54,100 nt of DNA from Stentor coeruleus (lineage: Eukaryota; Ciliophora; Heterotrichea; Heterotrichida; Stentoridae): the NCBI GenBank assembly GCA_001970955.1, contig MPUH01000440.1, positions 1 through 54,100 on the forward strand. The letters are read 5' to 3'. Shown in pieces: positions 46,832 to 54,100 of the stretch. A model generated the notes under the pieces. That model worked only from the letters and a program-made list of their open reading frames with translations, was not told the DNA's origin and did not search any database. Made by a program: the position numbers and the translations under genes. Each line of letters begins with the position of its first letter. Within the stretch, counting starts at the first letter, position 1.

Positions 46832-48192
46832 TTACAATCTTTAGATAATTCTATTATGGAGAGTAAGGTTAAAGACTTATTGCTAATGTCGGGGAATTTG
46901 CTGTAAGCTAGGGATTCGAGGATTTTTATTCCTTGATATTGGAGGAAGATATTGATAGATTCATGATAATTGCATGAAATAAGAATTTCAAGTAAAGAAA
47001 GGCAAGATATTTGAAGTTCTGGATTACTGAATCCTAACGAAATGCATAATTGTGGAATTATATCTGTTTTGTATAGAGTTTCTAAGCAGAATGAATCAGT
47101 TATAAGATTTAAAATTAAGCGGTATACTAAAATTTGTATGATTGGTGACTGTGCTATGAGGATTTTAGGCAGAAAAAATATGAAGTCTTCATTTTGAAAA
47201 GCAGGCAAATAGTTGCTTGATGTATTTAAAAATACTTGCAAGTAGTCATTAAGAGTATCATTGCTTGAATTAAAAAATTCAGAAACAAGTGACTCTAAGT
47301 CTTTTAGGCATATCACTCCTATATTAATGTCATATTTTATAATCAAAAGCTCAAATATTTTGAGTGATGGCTTCACAATGCAAGTGATTGCGGAATGAAT
47401 AAGCTTCAAAATACTTTTGACTGTTTTTCTATTAAAATTTACATACTGGAAAAAACGAAGATAAACATTTAGCAATAGAGAAATATTTTCAGAATAATTT
47501 TTGGTGCAGCTTAAACCTTTAAAAAGTATACTAAATACTCCAGAATCAATTTCAAAAAGTTTAGGGCCAATAAGAATAACACATAATGTATAAGTTCCTT
47601 GGATAATAATTTTAGAGCACTCACAAGATTCAAGAAATCGACAGATTTCGTTAAAGATTTCTACAGTTACAAAAGAAGGATAGTCAATTGATATATTACC
47701 TATTGCAAGTAAAGACAGCTTTACCACATCATGAACTGGGCTAGAATTTTTAACAACATTAATGCATGAATAAAATAGCTCTTTATTAAAACATTCATTT
47801 CTTACTAAATCATCTTGTGACGATAGTTCTATAAGAATCATAAAACATTCTAATTGTATATCAGGATATTCGAGATTATTCGCCCATTTCAGCAATAGAG
47901 AAAGTGTTTTAGTATTTGAAAGCACATTATGATTAGATTCCTTATGTGAATCTTTAAATATTTTAACTAGGTCACTAATCTGAAGAATTTCTTTGTCTAT
48001 GTTAATCAAATCAATTATATCAATATCCCCCCTAATTTGGTTAGAAATAGCATCTCTCTTTTTTTGTACTACTGCTAATCGTTTTTTAGTTCGTAGTTTG
48101 ATATTTTGTGTATACCTTTTGTTTTTAACATCAAGGTAATGTGAGTTAAAATCCAACTGGTAATCTTTAATCCTTTTCTCAAAGTAATCCAT
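46828..48192 (-). CDS. Importin-alpha-like armadillo-repeat protein
   Basis: A 454-aa protein starting MDYFEKRIKD at 48192. A basic segment at 24-46 (KRYTQNIKLRTKKRLAVVQK) resembles the importin-beta-binding domain of importin alpha. The remainder (about 75-450) is a run of helical ARM-type repeats, for example KWANNLEYPDIQLECFMILI near 115-134 and SFSNPELQ-like units near the C-terminus (LGFSNPELQISCLSLLEILI). The Trp/Asn ladder that binds nuclear localisation signals is mostly missing, so it is either a strongly diverged importin alpha or a relative that no longer binds classical signals. Reading could start 33 codons earlier, but that would lie antisense to the U2AF start and is rejected. 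The stop overlaps that of the neighbouring gene. Confidence 0.75.
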   Translation of the reverse strand: MDYFEKRIKDYQLDFNSHYLDVKNKRYTQNIKLRTKKRLAVVQKKRDAISNQIRGDIDIIDLINIDKEILQISDLVKIFKDSHKESNHNVLSNTKTLSLLLKWANNLEYPDIQLECFMILIELSSQDDLVRNECFNKELFYSCINVVKNSSPVHDVVKLSLLAIGNISIDYPSFVTVEIFNEICRFLESCECSKIIIQGTYTLCVILIGPKLFEIDSGVFSILFKGLSCTKNYSENISLLLNVYLRFFQYVNFNRKTVKSILKLIHSAITCIVKPSLKIFELLIIKYDINIGVICLKDLESLVSEFFNSSNDTLNDYLQVFLNTSSNYLPAFQNEDFIFFLPKILIAQSPIIQILVYRLILNLITDSFCLETLYKTDIIPQLCISLGFSNPELQISCLSLLEILISCNYHESINIFLQYQGIKILESLAYSKFPDISNKSLTLLSIIELSKDCN

Positions 48193-48200
48193 GTTTATAA
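48193..48200. promoter_or_regulatory. 8-bp gap between two divergent start codons
   Basis: Only GTTTATAA lies between the importin-like ATG (minus, 48192) and the U2AF ATG (plus, 48201). Promoter and 5' UTR signals must therefore overlap the coding DNA of the other gene, or one real start lies downstream. TTTATA could serve as a minimal AT element. Confidence 0.5.
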
Positions 48201-49679
48201 ATGGGCAAACGAAGTGATAGTGATTCGGAGAGAAGGCACAAAAAAAACAGACACAAGCATCGTCGCTCAGAAGTTCTACAAAGTGTTGCAATAAGAAGAC
48301 TCAGGATATCTAATTTTGACCGTCCTCCACAGCCTTACGAATTACAAAAAATAGTAAGCACATATGAAAATGATCAAAAAATCATACAAGGAGATCCTTC
48401 AAGTAGCAGATTTGCAAGGAGAATTTACATAGGGAATTTACCTGAAATAATATCAGAGACATCAGTTAGAGAAAGAGTTAGTAAAATACTTGTAGACTAT
48501 GGTGGCATTATTCGACCAGGAGATCCTGTTATTTCAAGCTATTACTGTCCAGAATTCAGATGCATGTTTATTGAGTTTAGGTCTTTAGAAGAAACTGAAG
48601 CTGCTCTTACGATGAATGGAATGGAATATGACAGTAGAAGACTGATAGTCCGAAGACCTGCTGATTTTTTCAACTTACAAAATGATGTTGATGTTGTTGT
48701 TCCTAGAGTCAATTTAAACAAGATAGGATTGGTTTCTCCATTTGTTGATGATGAAATGAATAAAGTACTCATTGGAGGACTTGATCTAAATTTCCATGAA
48801 GAGCATATAAAGGAAATTCTCAGTACTTTTGGAAACTTAAAATCTTTTAATCTCATAAAAACAGCTGACGAACTTCAATCACTTGGCTACGCTTTTTGTG
48901 AATTTGTGAACCATTCAGAAGCTGAAAGGTGCTGCCTTGCTTTGAATGGCATGGAACTTAAAGGTAAAGCTTTAGTTGTAAGAAAAGTTATTAGTACCCA
49001 ATATGAGCAAGAACTCGTAGAAACATCTCTTGGGGTTTTTAGAGGAGATGGCCCTGACTTTTCTTTAATTACTCAGTATCCAGGTGGGTGCATTCAGCCT
49101 AATTTTGACACAATTATGTACAGAAATAGGCCAATAACTGTAGCTGAACTTATACGTGCTAAGCAAACAATTGAAGTTCTTCAGCATAGAGCAAAAGAAG
49201 TAGCTCAGGATCGAGCTAAACTAGAAAGGCAATTATTTGCATCAGGAGTTGGCCCTCCAGGAGTTGAATATGACCATCGTAGCTATGAGCAAATACCTGG
49301 TCTTGGAGGACTTCCTTGTGTTACAGCAAATTTGTTCCCTTCTTTGAACTATATGATCCATCCTGAAGGGTCTTCGAATATTATTGTAGTTGAAGGCATT
49401 GTAGATACAGATCGATTCCTTGTGGATACTGAGTTTACTAAAATGTATGATGAAATTATGAATGAAGTTTCTAAGTATGGGACTGTCATTTCGCTTATAA
49501 TACCTAGAGTTTCTGAAGGGTACTTTGGTAAGTGTATTGGGAAAGCTTATGTTGAATATATTGATGTTAGTAGTGCTGTGAGAAGTTCAAGCTTACTTGG
49601 CCAGAAAAGTTGGAAAGGACTTCCGATTAAGGCAGACTTTTTTGATGCTGTTAAGTTTATGAGAAATGAATTAGATTAG
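48201..49679 (+). CDS. U2AF2: U2AF large subunit (U2AF65-like) splicing factor
   Basis: A 492-aa nuclear splicing factor that helps define 3' splice sites. An Arg/Ser/Lys-rich N-terminus (KRSDSDSERRHKKNRHKHRR) is followed by a ULM-like segment RRLRISNFDRPPQPYE (32-47), where the Trp that docks into the small subunit is replaced by Phe39. RRM1 spans 73-152 (RRIYIGNLPE, MFIEFRS), RRM2 187-263 (KVLIGGLDLN, GYAFCEFVNH), and the C-terminal UHM 391-486 (SNIIVVEGI, GKAYVEYID). The UHM loop RXF of human U2AF65 appears as KSW. Overall order and length match the family. The introns I can see here are 15 nt with no room for a polypyrimidine tract, so its RNA target must be unusual. The start is 8 bp from the divergent importin-like gene. 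The stop is TAG. Confidence 0.92.
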   Translation: MGKRSDSDSERRHKKNRHKHRRSEVLQSVAIRRLRISNFDRPPQPYELQKIVSTYENDQKIIQGDPSSSRFARRIYIGNLPEIISETSVRERVSKILVDYGGIIRPGDPVISSYYCPEFRCMFIEFRSLEETEAALTMNGMEYDSRRLIVRRPADFFNLQNDVDVVVPRVNLNKIGLVSPFVDDEMNKVLIGGLDLNFHEEHIKEILSTFGNLKSFNLIKTADELQSLGYAFCEFVNHSEAERCCLALNGMELKGKALVVRKVISTQYEQELVETSLGVFRGDGPDFSLITQYPGGCIQPNFDTIMYRNRPITVAELIRAKQTIEVLQHRAKEVAQDRAKLERQLFASGVGPPGVEYDHRSYEQIPGLGGLPCVTANLFPSLNYMIHPEGSSNIIVVEGIVDTDRFLVDTEFTKMYDEIMNEVSKYGTVISLIIPRVSEGYFGKCIGKAYVEYIDVSSAVRSSSLLGQKSWKGLPIKADFFDAVKFMRNELD

Positions 49680-49810
49680 ATAAGTTAGATTAGATTAAAT
49701 TAGATGTATAGAAAAAAAGGTCTAGCATATTTAGGGAAATTAAATATAAAGCTTAGTATCTTAGAGAAATATTTTTATAAATATAAATGCTAATAATATT
49801 ATTTTTATAA

Positions 49811-50419
49811 TTATAGGTCATTTAAGTATTCAAATGCTAAATTTTTTGGTTCTATTGAGTCCCATATATCACTTGAAGTAGCACTGTCATTATTGCCTTT
49901 TTGTGGAAGATATTTAATAAACCTGGGGTTCTTTTGAAGATTGCATTGTCGGGATCTAGACCTCACTGGCATACCAATTAAACGCTCAATTGAAATTGAC
50001 CGTTCTTTATTTGCTGCAGGACTTGGCGACTTGAAATTCTTGTACTTCCTAATAATAGATGTTAAATTTCTTTTAGGGAAGCATGCAGTTCCTGAATAAG
50101 TTCCAGTTTCCGAACTTTCTGTGTGGCTTCTCATTTCCATCAAAAGAAATTGGTTCTTGGTAAAAGAAGGCCCAGCATTAGAAGCAAATTTTTTTTTGTT
50201 ATGTCCAACACAACTCATGATTTGCTTGCCTGCTATAATCGAATTAGGCGATTGCTTACTAATCCTGAGCTTTGGGCGTGATTTTATCACAAAAGATTCA
50301 TGTTCATTCGACTGAGTAAGCATCGAAAATAACTTACTATATCCTTTGCCCCTAATATTCCTAAGTGTTTGCGATGTAAAGCATGATTCTGAAGGATTCA
50401 CATATTTTATTGTGCTCAT
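49811..50419 (-). CDS. Hypothetical disordered protein, 202 aa
   Basis: Not recognised. Basic and Ser-rich, with short motifs such as RSRSRQCNLQKNPRFIKYLP near residues 153-172 and EPKNLAFEYLNDL at the C-terminus. No membrane segment or coiled coil. The upstream gap to the next gene is only 87 bp, and the TTAGATTA-rich 130 bp after the U2AF stop separates it from that convergent gene. Confidence 0.6.
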   Translation of the reverse strand: MSTIKYVNPSESCFTSQTLRNIRGKGYSKLFSMLTQSNEHESFVIKSRPKLRISKQSPNSIIAGKQIMSCVGHNKKKFASNAGPSFTKNQFLLMEMRSHTESSETGTYSGTACFPKRNLTSIIRKYKNFKSPSPAANKERSISIERLIGMPVRSRSRQCNLQKNPRFIKYLPQKGNNDSATSSDIWDSIEPKNLAFEYLNDL

Positions 50420-50506
50420 AATATAATTCTTCCTTCACACATTGACAATAAAGATATTATAAACCCAAAATCTAAAAAAATTATCAAAATTACTATATAA
50501 ACTCTT

Positions 50507-50935
50507 TTAATTAAATTTAGCAGAGGTATAACAAAAGTTACTCGATACAACAGCAACTTCTTCATTTTCCTTCATGCCAACTATCCGTCTAATATTGTAA
50601 TGGCTTATTGACTTTGAGTGAGGACACGGTTTAATAGGTGCAGGCTTTCTATTGGATTTATCTGAGCACAGTGGCCATACACTATTGTAAACAGAAGAAT
50701 TGATGATGCTTTGTCTATTTTTTGAGATGATTCGAGAAGAAACTGGAGATGGTTCAGTTAGACAAATTGTCTCACAGTTTGATTTTCTTCTTACTCTAAG
50801 CTTAAGCTTTTTTTTATTATTAGACTTCGTTTTTAATCTGAAGTATAATGTGTGCAATTTCCATAGGTCTAACACTTTTGAGAGTTTTCTTTTCACTGTC
50901 AAACTCATATAATTCAGGGCAAGTTTAAATTCCAT
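50507..50935 (-). CDS. Hypothetical basic protein, 142 aa
   Basis: Not recognised. The N-terminus is a single amphipathic helix with Trp and aromatic spacing (KRKLSKVLDLWKLHTLYFRL, residues 15-34), reminiscent of centrin-binding Sfi1 motifs; one copy is too little for a call. The rest is disordered and basic with scattered Cys (PLCSDKSNRKPAPIKPCPH). The stop is TAA. 50936-51215 is AT-rich spacer between this gene and the divergent plus-strand gene. Confidence 0.55.
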   Translation of the reverse strand: MEFKLALNYMSLTVKRKLSKVLDLWKLHTLYFRLKTKSNNKKKLKLRVRRKSNCETICLTEPSPVSSRIISKNRQSIINSSVYNSVWPLCSDKSNRKPAPIKPCPHSKSISHYNIRRIVGMKENEEVAVVSSNFCYTSAKFN

Positions 50936-51215
50936 TTGTTAACAGATGCTTTGTAAATATATGGATGATTATTTAAATTATTTGTGTTGATAATAGAGTT
51001 ATATTGATACAGAGAGGAGGTGTGCTTCTTTCCTCTTATGCTCTTTGTATAATCTAAGATTTCATAAGAGAGAATTCAACAGATAAAATAAATACCACAA
51101 ATAAAAGCTCTATAGTGCAAGCAAATTTGCAAGAATTTATGTTTAAACTCTCAAATCTAAGCCTAAAATAGTATTTATTCTAATTTTAATTAAAATTCTT
51201 CTTAGTTTTAATATA

Positions 51216-53870
51216 ATGAAACAAAATGCTAAGTCAGAGCAGCCCTCCACAAACGCAAGTTTGCATCGTCTAGGGTTTCCATCCTTATCTCAAAAAGCCT
51301 CAGAATCCTTAAATAAAGAAAAAATTCTTGATCTTGTATCACTGCCTCACTGGAATGAAAGCATACCAACAGCAGATTGCTCATCTGCAGGCCGTTTTTT
51401 TAGACAAGCCGATTGCCCAAAAACTGCACGAACATCAAGCCAATCTTCTCATGCAACAAGAGGGCTAAAAACTAGGGACACATACATTCAAAGATCTTTA
51501 GATTCTACGAAAGTAGATTTGAATAAAATATGGGAAATAGCTGAAAGAGTAGATTCATGCAAAATACGAGCAGAATCTGGTGATTATTTTCCTAAATCAT
51601 TTGATAATCTAAACTCTAAAGTTGGATTTTGGATTAAATGCTCTAATGAAATAACTACTATGATTAAAGCATTTAACTCTGAACTCTCAACAAGTTTATC
51701 ATTAGCATTTAAAAATATTTTTGGGGTTTGTGAAGACTATCAATTACTAATAAAAGAGACAGAAATTAAATACAAGACAAAGGTTGAAGAATTATCAACA
51801 GATATAAAGAGCTTAAACATTGCCATAGGGTCTTTAAAAAAAGAAAACTCAGCACTCACTCAAGTTTCTAAATTAGAAGAACTCAAGATTCACAAAGAAA
51901 TTGAAGAAATGTTTCCAAGCTATGACGATGATATTAAAAGACTCAAAGAAGAATCATTGCATTTAAGAAATAGAAAATATGGAATATTATCTGAAACTCT
52001 TGAAAAGCTATACAATGAGATGAGTAGAGATCAGCCAATACCAGAAATGAGTGAAATTGATATAAGTGCAATAGATCCAAATGAATTTGTAGCTAGTATG
52101 ATGAATAACTATAGAGTTGTAGTAAGTACAACTGTGCAAAATATGAAAAGAACACTTCAAAGTAAGACTATAATTCAGCATAAGCACACAGAAACTGAGG
52201 ACCCTTATATTGATCCTAAAGTTTATAATGAAATTTGTAGACAACTTGAAAAGATGACTTTATCATATCAAAGTACAATGATGCTGCTTGATAGCTACAA
52301 GGAAGAATCTTCAAATAGAGGTCAGATAATAGAAAAAGTTGAATTAGAAAAATTGCAAATAAAAAACGAAACTTTGCAACTCAAAAGAGAAATTGAGTTA
52401 CTTAATAGGGAAATTCATAATCTTAAGCTTGAGATCGATAAGAAAAAAACTGAAATTATGATGATCATGAAGCAAAATGATGAGAAGACAACTCAAATTG
52501 TGGAATTAGAAAATAGGATTGATTTTATGAGTGACAAAATATTAAATTTGTCCTTTGACCTTGAGAGATCAAAACTTTCTAAACCTCCCAGTGCATTTCC
52601 TTCACAAAGAGGCTCAAGAAAAAATTCATTGAAGGATGAAGAGCAAAAAAAAAATAAATTAGATGAAGTAACAAAATCGGGCAGAACTGTGAGAGAAGAG
52701 TTTGAAAGGGCTTATGCTAATAATCGTGGAGCAATAAGAAAAAGCTTAATTAACCCTGGAGATAAGAATTTAAGTTCTGAGAGTCAAAAAACAGGTGGCA
52801 ATACTGCAGTAGATAAATCATTTTCTGATGCAAATAAAACACTTAGTAGTCATGAACAAAAGGACTCACTTTTAACCTCAATGAATATAACGAAAAATGA
52901 TTTAGCAGAAGGTAAAGTATTTATTAAAATTCCTGATCACATTGATTATAGTCAAAGCGAGTCTGAATTAGAAGATGAAATAAATAAAGATTCAAGTACA
53001 AAAAGGCATAGAAAAAATAAATATCGTTCAAAATCAAAACCATTAAAAGATGATACTAGGCAAGAGAGTATTGTTGAAAGTGATACTATTAATGAAATTT
53101 CGGCTCAGAATCACAAAAAAAAAAAAAACTCTATTAATGAAATAGCATCAAATGATAACCAAATAATTACATCAGAAAAATCATCTCAAATTACAAGTAA
53201 AAAGCCTGTTTCTAAGACAACTAAAAATCCATTAAAAAATGCCATAAAGTTTCATAGTCCGAAAAAGCAAATGATCCCAAGTAAAGTTATACAAGTAAAA
53301 GAGAAAAATCAAAAAAAAAATCCTCATATAAAGGATGTTAAAGACATTCATGGAAAGGATCAATCACTTAGTGAAGAAACATCTCATAGAATTTCTGTAT
53401 CTCGATACTACAATAAAGCAGATGCCGATAAAAATAATTCAGAAGAATCTTCAGGATCTGAAATAGGAATTGAAGAAAGCGAGAATTACTCCAAAGAAAA
53501 TAATATGAAAAAAGAAGAAATTTCGATTTTTCATAAGTCTTCTTCTGCTATTAAGCAAAGCAAATATAAAAACAGTAGATCAATCACTGAGAAAATATTG
53601 AATAAACCTGAAATGTGTGATAAAAAGTGTGGAAGAGATATTGCTGGTGAAACTGATATTGGAATCCAAGTGAATTTAACAATGTTATTAGATGATAAAA
53701 CAAAAGAAAATAGTGTTCCATTATTTTTACCATACAATCCTAATAACCTTTTTGGTTTACGTGGAGATGTCTATTATCAAAAATCAAGCTTTCAACCTCA
53801 ATCTAGAATTCCAGATACGAATTCCTCACTGATGAACATTTCATCATATAAGTTAGATAGCAGCATATAA
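51216..53870 (+). CDS. Terminal coiled-coil protein, 884 aa
   Basis: Not recognised. Residues 1-95 are Ser-rich and disordered. 95-190 is helical with HWN- and W-containing segments. Coiled coils lie at about 178-270 (KVEELSTDIKSLNIAIGSL) and 350-455 (LQLKREIELLNREIHNLK). The second half (460-830) is highly charged and disordered, with Lys/Ser runs and acidic patches (QSESELEDEINKDSS, EESSGSEIGIEESE). A short conserved-looking motif near 815, ETDIGIQVNLTMLL, precedes the end. Architecture suits a centrosomal, basal-body or cortical scaffold, by inference only. It is transcribed toward the telomere and ends 215 bp before the telomeric repeats, so its 3' UTR and terminator must fit there. Confidence 0.8.
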   Translation: MKQNAKSEQPSTNASLHRLGFPSLSQKASESLNKEKILDLVSLPHWNESIPTADCSSAGRFFRQADCPKTARTSSQSSHATRGLKTRDTYIQRSLDSTKVDLNKIWEIAERVDSCKIRAESGDYFPKSFDNLNSKVGFWIKCSNEITTMIKAFNSELSTSLSLAFKNIFGVCEDYQLLIKETEIKYKTKVEELSTDIKSLNIAIGSLKKENSALTQVSKLEELKIHKEIEEMFPSYDDDIKRLKEESLHLRNRKYGILSETLEKLYNEMSRDQPIPEMSEIDISAIDPNEFVASMMNNYRVVVSTTVQNMKRTLQSKTIIQHKHTETEDPYIDPKVYNEICRQLEKMTLSYQSTMMLLDSYKEESSNRGQIIEKVELEKLQIKNETLQLKREIELLNREIHNLKLEIDKKKTEIMMIMKQNDEKTTQIVELENRIDFMSDKILNLSFDLERSKLSKPPSAFPSQRGSRKNSLKDEEQKKNKLDEVTKSGRTVREEFERAYANNRGAIRKSLINPGDKNLSSESQKTGGNTAVDKSFSDANKTLSSHEQKDSLLTSMNITKNDLAEGKVFIKIPDHIDYSQSESELEDEINKDSSTKRHRKNKYRSKSKPLKDDTRQESIVESDTINEISAQNHKKKKNSINEIASNDNQIITSEKSSQITSKKPVSKTTKNPLKNAIKFHSPKKQMIPSKVIQVKEKNQKKNPHIKDVKDIHGKDQSLSEETSHRISVSRYYNKADADKNNSEESSGSEIGIEESENYSKENNMKKEEISIFHKSSSAIKQSKYKNSRSITEKILNKPEMCDKKCGRDIAGETDIGIQVNLTMLLDDKTKENSVPLFLPYNPNNLFGLRGDVYYQKSSFQPQSRIPDTNSSLMNISSYKLDSSI

Positions 53871-54032
53871 TTATGATAAAGAATCTCAATGACATTAATT
53901 GCATAAATTAATAAATTTTGCTTAATTTAAAGAAACTTAATAGTGCTTTAGAAAATCAAGAGAAATAAGATGAAAACTTAGTTCTCCAATATCAATACTT
54001 GACAAGATATTCTGATACAGTAGAGGGTTCAC

Positions 54033-54077
54033 TATAAGCAACCTTCGGGACAGAAAATTTTCAAAAAGTTGCTTATA
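54033..54077. repeat. Subtelomeric 10-bp inverted repeat
   Basis: TATAAGCAAC at 54033-54042 is the exact reverse complement of GTTGCTTATA at 54068-54077, with a 25-nt loop. It lies just 9 nt before the telomeric repeat. It could be a cis signal for chromosome breakage or telomere addition, or a transcript-end hairpin. Confidence 0.75.
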
Positions 54078-54085
54078 AAAGAAGA

Positions 54086-54100
54086 GTTAGGGTGTTAGGG
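54086..54100 (+). repeat. Telomere, (TGTTAGGG)n, about 1.9 units at the window edge
   Basis: The last 15 bases read GTTAGGGTGTTAGGG, which is the 8-nt heterotrich telomere repeat in G-rich orientation at a 3' end, exactly as expected at a right chromosome end. The array is cut by the window or by assembly. Confidence 0.85.

Noticed and set aside
48193..48291. 33-codon N-terminal extension of the importin-like protein
   Set aside because: It would lie antisense to the RS-like start of U2AF and contains odd Cys/Phe-rich sequence; the basic IBB-like segment begins after MDYFEK.

Overview
The window looks like the end of a macronuclear chromosome from a heterotrich ciliate, most probably Stentor. 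Four things support this. (i) The last 15 bases are telomeric DNA of the 8-nt type TGTTAGGG (other strand CCCTAACA), the type I recall for Stentor and Blepharisma. (ii) Two genes need 15-nt GT-AG introns, the size known for these ciliates. (iii) Genes are densely packed in very AT-rich spacers. (iv) The standard code fits: every Trp in the large conserved proteins is TGG, and all 26 called genes stop with TAA or TAG. Lack of TGA reassignment argues against Blepharisma.

Layout. 1-14364 (+) is one giant gene cut by the left window edge. It encodes at least 4,780 residues of poly-Ser, Lys and PPKPHVEPP repeats, then several other repeat families and a short unique C-terminus. A 1-nt frame break at 4464/4465 lies in a mosaic of exact duplications and looks like an assembly fault. 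14948-16960 (-) is an unusual fusion of a CAP domain with eight centrin-like EF-hands. 17.3-17.9 kb holds a decayed coding stretch. 18103-18801 (+) is a Bax-inhibitor-1/Lifeguard membrane protein. 19.7-27.4 kb (-) holds an unknown 489-aa protein, DNA topoisomerase II and a membrane cyclic-nucleotide phosphodiesterase. 28.8-31.1 kb (+) holds the axonemal protein EFHB/CFAP21 and a divergent CK1-family kinase. 31.8-38.5 kb (+) holds a TPR-like protein, COX19, a coiled-coil protein, a TLC-like membrane protein and a small membrane protein. 39171-39530 (-) is a truncated haemoglobin. 41.3-46.8 kb is a cluster of lineage-specific genes, two with 15-nt introns, one with a CaaX end and one with a homopolymer frame break, plus a GC-raised island that may be a structured RNA. 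46.8-49.7 kb holds an importin-alpha-like protein and the splicing factor U2AF large subunit, divergent with only 8 bp between start codons. 49.8-53.9 kb holds three unrecognised disordered or coiled-coil proteins, followed by about 215 bp of subtelomere and the telomere.

No operons or coherent pathway are evident. Shared themes are cytoskeleton and cilia (CAP-centrin fusion, EFHB, coiled-coil proteins), signalling (PDE, CK1) and RNA processing (U2AF, of interest because the introns are 15 nt). Four single-N positions are each flanked by an exact or near-exact duplication and are best read as scaffolding artefacts. Several spacers hold decayed reading frames that would be coherent if their stops were read through.
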